Shown here: positions 11,035 to 20,385 of the stretch, piece after piece | Numbering within the stretch: position 1 is the first letter of the stretch | Layout: every line of letters starts with the position of its first letter | Assembly (NCBI GenBank): GCA_963576475.1 | Contig: OY754974.1 | Span: forward strand, 5,038,274 to 5,102,273 | Reading direction: 5' to 3' | Source: Molanna angustata | Taxonomy: Eukaryota; Arthropoda; Insecta; Trichoptera; Molannidae | Length of the DNA stretch: 64,000 nucleotides | Position numbers and translations under genes: made by a program | The notes under the pieces: generated by a model | What the model was told of the DNA's origin: nothing | The model's database searches: none | Seen by the model: only the letters and a program-made list of their open reading frames with translations

Positions 11035-11397
11035 TGGCCATGGTAGATTGGACAGACATCCGTTCAAGATTGGACTTTCCCCCTCACCTTACTGCGAATG
11101 CGTCAAAACTCTAGTGATTACCCATATGATGGATATTATTATCATATGGAGTTCTACAATATCTTTAGATGTCTTAGAACTACATATGATAATTATATCC
11201 ATGATATGGGTAATCACTAGGGTTTTGATTTCGCCGGTCGGACCAGACTTGCCCCCCTGGACGAGGATTCTGAGAACCATATTTTCTTTTCCTGTCCAAT
11301 AAAAGATGCATTTGAAATTTATCGAGCATTGAATGATGTCCGATGTTCTATGAAGGAAAAATTACAATTCCCATTATCGATACATTATCTTCTATAG
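11035..11397 (+). pseudogene. LINE C-terminal zinc-knuckle fragment interrupted by a palindrome
   Basis: The left part encodes HGRLDRHPFKIGLSPSPYCE ending at Y-C-E-C. After the palindrome, in another frame, DEDSENHIFFSCP, then IKDAFEIYRALND, follows to a stop near 11395. C-x-C...H-x4-C is the C-terminal zinc knuckle shared by R1, I and jockey LINE proteins, where it follows a 'GHG.(L/F)..(H/Y)L' block. The palindrome at 11104-11227 sits exactly between the second Cys and the His and destroys the domain. Confidence 0.8.
11104..11227. repeat. 53-bp-arm palindrome inside the LINE fragment
   Basis: Left arm 11104-11156 starts CAAAACTCTAGTGATTACCC and pairs with 11175-11227, which ends GGGTAATCACTAGGGTTTTG. 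There are 4 mismatches in 53 and an 18-base loop. It is a fold-back insertion or a hairpin-type MITE. I could not find a clear target duplication. Confidence 0.85.
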
Positions 11398-11445
11398 TAA
11401 GGATCAACGAAAATTTATAAACTGCTACACAAGTTCATACAGAAA

Positions 11446-11521
11446 AATATAGTTATACTGTAATCCCCCAAATATAGTTATACTGTAATCCCCCAAATAT
11501 AGTTATACTGTAATCCCCCAC
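11446..11521. repeat. 25-bp tandem repeat, three copies
   Basis: Three near-identical units of AAATATAGTTATACTGTAAT plus CCCCC (starts 11446, 11471, 11496). Confidence 0.95.
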
Positions 11522-11584
11522 AATATCTAATTATTTTTCACACTCACTAGAGTTGTACTATTGTTCTCACAATTGAAAAATTTC

Positions 11585-11711
11585 GCAGTCTGCATATAGT
11601 TTAGAGCAGTCTGCATATAGTTTAGAGCAGTCTGCATATAGTTTAGAGCAGTCTGCATATAGTTTTTCGTTGTGCTGCATATAGTTTAGAGCGCTGTTGA
11701 CTGCATATAGG
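11585..11711. repeat. 21-bp tandem repeat
   Basis: Unit GCAGTCTGCATATAGTTTAG plus A, four clear copies, followed by two degenerate CTGCATATAG units up to 11711. Confidence 0.95.
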
Positions 11712-11799
11712 TACACTTTGATCAACGTCTTTGGCACAAATAGTCCTATATAGGGACTGGTTGCCTTACAAAAAAATTAATAATCATATTCTAATTGTA

Positions 11800-12027
11800 C
11801 ATATGCATGGAAAGCATGCCAGAAGGCTAGGGCTGGAGGCATACGATTGCTGCAGAGCACGCCAAGATGAGGAGGAGGAGGAGACGTTGGTCCACTTCCT
11901 CTGTCACTGTCCTGCTCTCTCTAGAATTAGGAGAAGCTCCTTGGGAAGTTTCTTCTATGATGATTTAATTGACATAGCGTCGGCCGACATCGGAGACATT
12001 ATGACATTCATAAGCCACTCAGGCTAG
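11800..12027 (+). pseudogene. LINE protein C-terminus (H-x3-C knuckle region)
   Basis: In frame to a stop at 12025-12027: ARRLGLEAYDCCRARQDEEE, then TLVHFLCHCPALSRIRR, LGSFFYDDL and FISHSG. The order 'C..C...EEET..H.LC.CPAL...R...LG..FFDDL' is the C-terminal tail of RNase H-bearing LINE proteins in insects. CRAR replaces the expected C-x-x-C, so the knuckle is probably broken. It is truncated upstream near 11800. The preceding 11731-11800 stretch (AQIVLYRDWLPYKK) does not fit the family. Confidence 0.75.
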
Positions 12028-12191
12028 TTCAAGGGGGATGACTGAGTGGGAGGACAGCCCCAATGTGGTATCACAAAGGGCCAATTGGCCTAAGTGTGTT
12101 CTCCTTAAGAACTGCCACCCGCAAAAAAAAATGTACATATTTTTTATCATATTATTTGTTTTATTTAAGGTTTTTAACCCCCCATTACATA

Positions 12192-12625
12192 CAATAGAAT
12201 AGTGTAGAGTCATGACTTCACAATTTTAAAATCATTTCCGGAATCTACATAGCTCTGTTTTTTTATCATTTAAAATACAATTATTTTCTATGTCTAATGT
12301 AGTTTTTTGTGTATTATTGCTAAATATGATAGTAGTTTGGACGAGGCAGGTTATGTTCTATCACCGCCCAACATGTTTTTGTTTATTTTTATAAGCCAAA
12401 TGCTCATTAACATTTACTGGATAATTAGATTATGTACAAAGTATATACTATTTTGACTGCTGAACAAATTAAAATTAATTTGTTGTTTGTATTTTCAACG
12501 GTACATTGATTTTAAGTGCTCTTCAGTTGTCATTACACTAAAATTAACCTAATTTTTAATAAACTTTTTGTTATGTAACAAAAAATGTATGTAATTACAT
12601 CATGGCGTGATTGTCTATTTATATT
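12192..12625. other. HLE 3'-end remnant followed by AT-rich spacer
   Basis: At 12192-12230 the string ATAGAATAGTGTAGAGTCAT repeats that at 12628-12650. It is the reverse complement of an HLE 3' end (GACTCTACACTATTCTA). The rest has no recognised feature. Confidence 0.5.
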
Positions 12626-12948
12626 ACTATAGAATAGTGTAGAGTCTTGATTTCACAAATATTATGAGTAGTGTTTTTGTAAGTATGGCGTATGGCCCAA
12701 TTCAAATTTCATATCGACATTATAGTACGGTATGTGAAATGTGCACTAACTTTTGTTTTCCAGTATATAATATATCTTTATCGGTCAAATTTTGAAAATG
12801 CTCTCACGTTTTGGAAAAAAAATATATTTTTGATTATAGAATTTATAACTAGGTAAAAAAAAATAATTCACAAAAATGCATTCAAGGATTGTCAAGTTTT
12901 TAAAATGAAAAAGTGGTGGAGAGTTTAGTATTGGCCACAACCCACTCG
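12626..12948 (-). mobile_element. HLE (Helentron-like non-autonomous element), short copy
   Basis: Read on the minus strand, it starts CGAGTGGGTTGTGGCCAATA and runs to GAAATCAAGACTCTACACTA. The 5' subterminal block CTAAACTCTCCAC is similar to the GACTCTACAC block near the 3' end. It includes GAAAATGCTCTCACGTTTTGG-like sequence, also found in the 320-bp modules at 14640-15650. No coding capacity. Confidence 0.65.
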
Positions 12949-13543
12949 CAGGATTACTTAGATATTAAATGAAACCAACCAGTTCCTAACTCATTCGTTA
13001 AAAGTAGCTAAACTATATCTATATTTACAATTTAAATAGGTAGGTATCTATGTAGGTACATACCTACCTATATCCCATGCATTTTTATGCGATGTTTGAT
13101 TAGATTTTTTTTAATTACACATTACTTGATTATATACTCAAAATATGATTGTTTTAATGTTAGAGTTTCGTTCATTAATAAAATAAACAATTTTCCAAAA
13201 GTTTTATCTATATTAAAATCAATGTGAAAATTGAGATACGCCTTTTTCATAATGAAATTATTTAACGAATATTCTTAACATGTGTGTATGTGACTTACAT
13301 AGAGTAAGATTATCTCTTATCAATCAGTTATTATTTTTGAGTTGAATATTTAAATTAAATTCATAAATTAATTAATTAATATAACATTTTTTTCAGTATT
13401 TAGCATTAATCATACAGACTTAATTATATATCTACAAACAGTAGGAAACTTAAAGAAATCAAAATATACTCGTTGAGTAGGTATATATTTTTACAAATCA
13501 CTAAGAGTAATTATACTGTGGCTTGACATAGGAAATACAGAGC
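12949..13543. other. AT-rich spacer
   Basis: Contains a short GTAGGTA/TACCTACC palindromic run at 13038-13072. Nothing else recognised. Confidence 0.4.
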
Positions 13544-13913
13544 ATAATTAAATAATTAAATAATTAAATAATTAAATAATTAAATAATTAAATAATTAAA
13601 TAATTAAATAATTAAATAATTAAATAATTAAATAATTAAATAATTAAATAATTAAATAATTAAATAATTAAATAATTAAATAATTAAATAATTAAATAAT
13701 TAAATAATTAAATAATTAAATAATTAAATAATTAAATAATTAAATAATTAAATAATTAAATAATTAAATAATTAAATAATTAAATAATTAAATAATTAAA
13801 TTATTAAATAATTAAATAATTAAATAATTAAATAATTAAATAATTAAATAATTAAATAATTAAATAATTAAATAATTAAATAATTAAATAATTAAATAAT
13901 TAAATAATTAAAT
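13544..13913. repeat. 8-bp microsatellite (AATTAAAT)n
   Basis: About 46 units of an 8-base repeat, with one visible interruption at about 13801 (TTATTAAA), passing into AAATGAAT/AAAT units. A long octamer array with this little divergence indicates recent expansion. Confidence 0.97.
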
Positions 13914-13997
13914 AAATGAATAAATGAATAAATAAATAAATATATAAATAAATATGTTCAACTTTAGTTACGTTAAATATTTTTATATTTAAATATC

Positions 13998-14510
13998 ACA
14001 AACATTGGATTTATTTTCCCTGTCGGAAGTCAATGATGTATTTTTGACAAATTTTTATTATCTCAAGAGACGAAGTTGGAATATAGATGAATCAGGAACT
14101 TAATGCATCTACAGGGCTTATGACCTGTCATCGGCTGATTTACGTGATCACTTTATGACTAGGTATTATCACTGTTGCTTTCATTGTTTACAAAAAAACA
14201 TCTTCTCAACAGATGGCGTTCCAAAAAGGTTTCTACGTTACTTCAAAGGTGGTTATAGTAAAAACAATTTATTATTAAACGATCTGTTTCTTATTATTAA
14301 AATATATTGAACTTCCATAAATGTATTGCTAAGAGAACTCAATAAGAAGGCATAATTGGCATGGCGTTGCGTGAGCTCATAAAGTGATCACGTAAATCAG
14401 CCGATGACATGTCGTAAGCCCTGTAGGTGCCTTGAGTTCCTGGTTCTTCTATAATATTCCAAATTCGTCTGTATCGAGATGTTTATAATTTGTCTAAAAA
14501 TAGTAGGTAA
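13998..14510. mobile_element. MITE-X, copy with both long inverted arms
   Basis: The left arm (about 14021-14160) contains TCTCAAGAGACGAAGTTGGA, then ACAGGGCTTATGACCTGTCA and TTACGTGATCACTTTATG. The right arm (about 14379-14505) is its reverse complement, ending GAGTTCCTGGTTCTTCTATA and ATTCGTCTGTATCGAGATG. Roughly 220 bp of unique sequence lies between. Further copies lie at 18530, 34058, 43125, 46955 and 50345. It encodes no protein. Confidence 0.8.
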
Positions 14511-14639
14511 TAAGGTTGTAATAGTATTGTCAATATTTTAATTAATTTTATAAATAATTATATAAAAAACGAGTGGGTTGTGGCCAACACTAAACTCTCC
14601 ACACCATAGAAAGCGTTTATTTTTTCTTCTTCAAATGTT

Positions 14640-15650
14640 GACAATCTGAATATGGTAAAATATGCTTATGTTATATGAAATATTTTATTCATTCTAAATT
14701 TTACTACCAGGAATATAAAATTTCTAACGATAGTATATTTTTATATAAAGATAGACAAACTATTAATGCAGTATGGTGAAGAATGCTTATGTTGTATGAA
14801 ATATTTTAATAAAAGCAGATAAATTTTGTTTTAAAGAACGCGAGAGCATATTGAAAATTTTGACACGTGATATCATATGAAGTAATATTATGTTATTCAT
14901 GAAAAGCTAAACAGTTTTATGTTCAAGCACTTTACATTATAACATGACATCAAATTACTGAACTTTTCCATACATAAGAAATTTATCTTATTATATACAT
15001 TTTTATTCATTCTAAATTTTACTACCAGGAATATAAATTTTCTAACGATAGTATATTTTTATATTGAGATAGACAAACTATTAATGCAGTATGGTGAAGA
15101 ATGCTTATGTTTTATGAAATATTTTAATAAAAGCAGATAAATTTTGTTTTAAAGAACGCGATAGCATTTTGAAAATTTTGACACGTGATATCATATGAAG
15201 TAATTTTATGTTATTCATGGAAAGCTAATCAGTTCTACATATGTTCAAGCTCTTTACATTATAACATGAAATCAAATTACTGAACTTTTCCATACATAAG
15301 AAATTTATCTTATTATATACATTTTTATTCATTCTAAATTTTACTACCAGGAATATAAATTTTCTAACGACAGTATATTTTTATGTTAAGATAGACAAAC
15401 TATTAATGCAGTATGGTGAAAAATGCTTATGTTGTATGAAATATTTAAATAAAAGCAGATAAATTTTGTTTTAAAGAGCGTCAGAGCATTTTGACAATTT
15501 TGACACTTGATATCATATGAAGAAATTTTATGATATCTATGAAAAGCTAATCAGTTCTAAGTTCAAGCTATTAATATTCTTATATCAATATGAAATCAAA
15601 GAACTGAACATTGCCAAACATAAAAAAAATCTCTTGTTACATATAAGTTT
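14640..15650 (+). repeat. 320-bp tandem module, three copies plus partial
   Basis: ATTCTAAATTTTACTACCAG recurs at 14691, 15009 and 15331 (spacing 318 and 322), and GCAGTATGGTGAA recurs at 14769, 15086 and 15409. Modules differ by a few per cent. A single inverted copy lies at 31890-32255. Confidence 0.92.
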
Positions 15651-15975
15651 CATACAAAAATCCATTAAATAAAACCGTTGAATATTTTTCTTTTAACATT
15701 GACCAACTTTGAATACAATTTTATGAAGATTCTTGGTGTTGTATAAAGAGTTTAAACCAAATTAAAATATCTCTAATTTCCAGGTCGTGAGAGCATTTTT
15801 TTCAGTTTTAATAGATGAAATCATAAAGAAACATTGAGAAAAATTAACCGTTGTCTATGGAAAACTAATCCGCTCTAAGTTTATGGACTTAACACATAAA
15901 CTTAGATTTATCAATATGAAGTCAATCGGATTTATAGTTTGGGCTGCAGAGAGGACACAAAAAAAATTAATGCTA

Positions 15976-16034
15976 CGGCGTATACGGCGTATACGCCGTG
16001 TACGCCGTATACGACGGGTACGGCGTATACGCCA
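15976..16034. repeat. CGTATACGGCG palindromic microsatellite
   Basis: A run of GGCGTATAC/GTATACGCC units in both orientations. It is a CpG-rich cluster able to fold back on itself, close to the 3' end of the HLE. Confidence 0.85.
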
Positions 16035-16273
16035 TACACACAAACACATCACGACGAAACTCATAGTGTGCATTCTCTACATGATACCCATTGGGAAATT
16101 GATGTAAAAAAAATACGCTTAAATTTTGCGAAATCATGACTCTCCCCTATTCCATAGTGTGGAGAGTAAAAATCAAAATATAACTGTAGTTCTTTGTCAT
16201 AATTATCAAAAAAATACCCCTTTTTATTTATTTTTTATTTATTTTCTACAAAAATATATTTTATTATATTATA

Positions 16274-17215
16274 TGTAGGTAGGGGCAAGTTGTGTTCCCC
16301 TGTACGTTCCTCTGGACAGTATATTTATTTCCATAAATGAACACTTTTATTTCAACATTGCAACACATTTGCATATCATACATCACTAATTTGACATCTT
16401 GTATTTTTGTTCAAAGTGTAAGCGTGAATCGATGTTATTATTTTTTTTACTCAAAAAGTAAATATATTTTCATTTATTTTTTTATTACAAAGAATCATAT
16501 TATACTAATATTTTCAAGAATACAATGAAACATGTTCATTTGCAGTGTTATTGAAGTAATAATCTCTTTGATAACCTATCTTCAAAAATATTTACGACAA
16601 GATACGTCAAAAATGTATACCACATGTTCCTCTGGACACTGATTTGCATGTTCCTTTGGACACGCCAGAGGAACATGCTATCTTATTTTCAGCACTATTG
16701 CCAGGTAGCAAAACTGGAAAAAAACTAGGACTCACCTAGTTGATCATGATGTCCTCAAAGATGCTGTTAGTGATGTTTTGAGTTGTAAGATATCTAATTA
16801 TTTTGAATTTGTAATATTATATCTTTTTTTTATTAAAATTTCTGGGTCATTTGTTACTTTTTTATAAAATGGCTTCAATTATGGATATTCTGAGTGATTT
16901 TTTCAACCAAAAATTCAATGTTGATAAGCATACACAGTTGTTGTTTTAAACTGTCCAGAGGAACATTACTTAATGTCCAGAGGAACATTCTCTCCGTGTT
17001 CCTCTGGACAATATTGAAGTTTTTATAAAAACGTAATTATTCTATGTATAGAAGAATATTTATCAGAATAAAATATTAGAGAACAATAAAATGTTTATTT
17101 GAGTTTCATGTAACCTAAACATTTTGATGTAATACTCAATTGATTTTAATTTAAAAAATATAGTTCATGAAAAACTGGGATATGTCCAGAGAAACACAAT
17201 TTGCCCCTACCTACA
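16274..17215. mobile_element. TIR element with eight internal TGTCCAGAGGAACA motifs
   Basis: Terminal inverted repeats are TGTAGGTAGGGGCAA(G/A)TTGT (left) and its complement at the right (ACAATTTGCCCCTACCTACA), flanked by TA on both sides. The motif TGTCCAGAGGAACA or its complement occurs near 16307, 16625, 16650, 16667, 16949, 16973, 16996 and 17183 in both orientations. The pair at 16650-16682 forms a palindrome. There is no transposase frame. TA flanks suggest a Tc1/mariner-like mechanism, but TA is a weak criterion in AT-rich DNA. Confidence 0.75.
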
Positions 17216-17948
17216 TACATCTTCTTCTTCGATGGCGCTGCAGCCCAAATCGAGCCTTGGCCTCCTTCAACAAGCGCCTCCAACCTCTTCTATCCTCAGC
17301 CGCCGTTCTCCAGTTAGGGACCTGCAGGAGCTTTTCTGCATCTCTCCGTATGTCGTCCTCCCATCTCAGTCTTGGTCTCCCCATCTTCCGTTTACTTCTC
17401 GGGTGACCAACCATGATTTTTTTGGGTAGTCGCGTGTTTGGCATTCTCTGTACATGGCCAGCCCATCTCAACCTAAGCAGTCTTATATGGGTTGAGATCT
17501 TTGGGGCTTCATAAATTTTGTACAGTTCTTCATTTTTCTTTATGCGCCATTCATCTCCTTCCTTCACAGGACCACATATTCGGCGTAGGACTCTCCTTTC
17601 GAAAACATCTAATGCTTCAGCGGATTTCACGGTCAGTGTCAGAGCCTCGCATCCGTAAGTCAACAACGTAACGTAACGTAAGTCACAGGAAAACTAAATT
17701 GACATTATTGTTTTATATAATGTCAATTTAGTTTTCCTGTGGACGTTGCGAGACCTGAACACTGGTAATAAGGAGAAATAAGTTTTATTGCCTGCTGATA
17801 TTCTTTTTTTGATTTCTACTTCATCTTCATTGTTTTCCGTAAGGAGAGATCCCACACACGTAAATTGGTCAACTGTTTCAAATGAATGGTCGTCTGCCAG
17901 CTTTACGCTACCCCTTCTTCTTTGAGATGGGTTTCGACTTTGGGTCAT
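17211..17948 (-). pseudogene. RTE-like LINE RT C-terminus, broken by an inverted duplication
   Basis: The minus strand first reads FETVDQFTCVGSLLTENNED, then RISAGNKTYFSL and HRKTKLTLYKT (17948-17694). After a break it reads LTYGCEALTLTVKSAEALDV, then FERRVLRRICGP, RLRWAGHVQRMPNTRLPKKI, RPRLRWEDDIRRDAEKL and WRRLLKEAKARFGLQRHRRR (17666-17211). This is the standard order for the C-terminal third of insect RTE/BovB-like reverse transcriptases, beginning at the thumb. The expected join TLYKT..(V/L)LTYGCE is interrupted by the palindrome at 17684-17741, which introduces a stop and shifts the frame. The 5' half and the RT active site are absent. Confidence 0.88.
17684..17741. repeat. Perfect 25-bp inverted duplication within the LINE frame
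   Basis: 17684-17708 (starts CACAGGAAAACTAAATTGAC) and 17717-17741 are perfect reverse complements around an 8-base loop. The outer copy encodes the family's own HRKTKLTL residues. The other arm is therefore an inverted copy of local sequence and not a foreign insertion. Confidence 0.93.
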
Positions 17949-18421
17949 ATATTTTGTTTTGCACCTACATACATATGTAGTTCAATTTCTCATTTACAAA
18001 TTGTATAATTTGAACCCATTCAACTGACTAATTGACTGTCTCATGTATACACGAGTATAATATATGTAACATGGCGATAAAAAACACACTTCTACAGTTA
18101 ATTTTTTTATGTTATATTCTCTCGAATAACGTGTTAAGTAACTATGTACAAACATTAAAATCATTATCAATATCATTGCTGGCTTCTTTGGCAAGTTAAA
18201 CACCACATAACTTTTTTTGCCCGTCAGTTAAAAACCCAAATATTTATTTGCACGGCCAACAACGGTGTTATGGTAAATTTTAACTTGAGTTCAGTCCAAA
18301 AATCCTATGCAATTTCTCTGATGCTCTTTGGAACAAACATTTGGGACAAAATAACTAAGATAAAAACTCTTTCTTAAAAAAATTACCAACTTCCCAATGA
18401 GAAGATAATTTTGCTCAAAAT
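17949..18421. other. Spacer, no feature recognised
   Basis: AT-rich with no supported feature. Confidence 0.4.
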
Positions 18422-18510
18422 ATTGTCAGGACATGTCGCCCAGACAGACTCCAGATGGACCAAAATAGTGCTGGATTGGCGACCTAGAACAGGCAGAAGA
18501 AATGTTGGGA
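18422..18510 (+). mobile_element. LINE-B tail fragment
   Basis: Encodes GHVAQTDSRWTKIVLDWRPR followed by TGRRNVG, the 'GH(V/I)AR..D.RW...VL.WRPR.G.R.VGR' block of LINE C-termini. It breaks off where MITE-X starts at about 18530. Confidence 0.8.
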
Positions 18511-18529
18511 ATCGAATATTTTTTTTTAA

Positions 18530-18895
18530 TTGCATATACGCAAACATTGGATTTTTTTCCCTGTCAGGAGTCAAATGATATTTTTATTGACAATCTTTTT
18601 AACATCTAAATAGAGACGAAGTTGGGATATTATAGAAGAGCCAGGAACTCAAACACCTACAGAGCTTACGTGTCATCGACTGGTTTACGTGATCACTTTA
18701 TGCGCTTGCGCAACATTCACCAATTATGCCTTCTTATTGAGTTCCCTTGTCAATGTTATTTTTGAAAGTTCTATGTATTTGAATACACCTTCACCTGAAA
18801 ATAAGGAATTATACTATTGCCATCTATGAAGAAACGAAGAAACCTTTTAAGTAACGCCATCCATGTTGGGAGAAATGTTTATACAAGGATGTAAA
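18530..18895. mobile_element. MITE-X copy, right arm missing
   Basis: Left arm matches 13998-14160 (CCCTGTCAGGAGTCAAATGA, then AGAGACGAAGTTGGGATATT and GTTTACGTGATCACTTTATG) and is followed by the family interior (CCAATTATGCCTTCTTATTG). The inverted right arm cannot be found. Confidence 0.75.
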
Positions 18896-20224
18896 TATTT
18901 TTTTCCTTTAAGTTTGTCTTCGACATTTTTGACGTAAAATGAACCGTTTGTGAATTATTTTGAATTAACCAATTGTTCATACCTTTAATTCAAGATGGCG
19001 GCGTGCACACCCTCTTTTCCCAATAAGGTCGAAAACTTGGGTTTTTCATCAGAGTCTAGACTTTAACAACGTATCTGAAAATCACTACTTTACCACATTT
19101 TCCAAGGCAAAGGCCTTTTTTTTAATGACTGGGCTATTTGTACTTACTGTTATTGGAGGTTTTTCTGAAAATTATATTGATTGTATTGAAATTAATCCAA
19201 ATACTGAAATTATTTTCCAAATCAATTGTCATCCAATAGTATACATTTTGGTTATTCTGAACATGCTATTGTATTGTCTATGGTCAAAAGCAAATGTAAC
19301 TATTTTAGATTATTCTGTTATAACTCAACACCCGTTTTATTAACTAAAACTGATTATATTTAGATGTAAACATCACTTCTAAAATACTACAAATCAATAT
19401 AAACATTATATATGTTTGGATATGACAAGGTTTTTTGAACAACATTATTAGGCATATATAAAAGGAAAAATGTATGGTCATAAATACGTAGGTACAAACC
19501 CACATAAATCTTTTTTTATATATGAATCATCAGATTTTGAGTATGAGTATTCGATACCAAAATGTCGGCGACACAAAATGTAATGAATATAGATGCATCC
19601 AACAACAAGTTATAATTAAGGTATTTTATTTTTATATCATTGGAAATATTCCGTTGGTTTCCTCTAAATCATCTACTGTGCATATTTTTGTGCCATTTTA
19701 ACTGAAAATTCAAATATTTAATCGAACAAAACAACAAAATGTAATTTAAACAACACTCTTTGACCGCTTGTTATGTTTTCAAGAACTTTTCAATTGACCA
19801 ATCCAATGATGTGCGTTGAGAATAACCCTCATTCCATATTGACGATTGCCGCCATATTGTATTATGATAATGTCAATCGTTGTTCATCGTTTCAGAATCA
19901 CCACCATTATCTGTACAATTATTCACTAAAACTCAGTTAATTTAGCTGTCAAACAGCTCTTGTCTGTCAATTTTCTCTTTTCTTTGAAGTCGTGGCAAGA
20001 ATCAAAGTTAATTGGGTACAGAATTACGAATAATTTCAATATTCAAAACAAATCAAAGTTTGCGTCTACAATGAATTTGTAGTAACGAATGTTAGTGACA
20101 CTTTAACGTATCAGAAGACACACGAAATGATAGTAAAAATGCAGTTAAAATGGGATTACTGAGGCTAAATTATAACAGGGCCATGTAAGACAATGATACT
20201 AGGAAATAATTTAAGAAAACATGA
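18896..20224. other. Spacer with a small hydrophobic open frame at 19125-19343
   Basis: The 72-codon plus frame at 19125 has a hydrophobic stretch (VYILVILNMLLYCLW). It has no Kozak context, homologous domain or neighbouring exon that I recognise. AAGATGGCGGC near 18993 and GATTGCCGCCATATTG near 19844 are short CG-bearing strings. Otherwise nothing. Confidence 0.35.
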
Positions 20225-20295
20225 AAAAAACATTCAAAGCGGACAGGAATGGGTAAAGAGGCCGGTTCGTCCGTGAAAAGGATGGCTCAACCGTG
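20225..20295 (+). mobile_element. LINE-A fragment
   Basis: AGCGGACAGGAATGGGTAAA, then GAGGCCGGTTCGTCCG and AAAAGGATGGCTCAACCGTG, corresponds to the GMRGRGRPRKSWHDH segment of 21468-21810. It is short and frameshifted. Confidence 0.55.
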
Positions 20296-20385
20296 TGATG
20301 TCGATTTTCAAATTCCATAATGTCGACATTGAAATGCCATAATGTCGACATTAAATTGCCATAAGATCGATATTCCCATTCCGTT
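20296..20385. repeat. Approximately 22-bp tandem repeat
   Basis: Four units of CCATAATGTCGACATTNAAA type, degenerate at both ends. Confidence 0.8.

Larger units (their letters stand above)
14570..16167 (+). mobile_element. HLE, longest copy (1.6 kb) with tandem modules
   Basis: Starts CGAGTGGGTTGTGGCCAACA and ends with CATGACTCTCCCCTATTCCA followed by TAGTGTGGAGAGT. The 5' block CTCTCCACACCATAGAA is complementary to the terminal TTCCATAGTGTGGAGAG, and that terminal block also pairs with ACTCTCC just upstream to form a 3' hairpin. Inside are a 320-bp module in three copies and a GC-rich palindromic block (15976-16034). This architecture (subterminal inverted repeats, 3' hairpin, internal tandem repeats, no clear target duplication) resembles Helentron-associated elements such as DINE-1. 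That class assignment is inference. Confidence 0.65.

Noticed and set aside
11048..11302. 84-codon open frame through the palindrome
   Set aside because: Only its first part is LINE-like. The rest reads through the palindrome and leaves the LINE frame.
19125..19343. Small membrane protein gene
   Set aside because: The hydrophobicity is expected from AT-rich frames. No homologous domain, splice site or promoter is recognisable.
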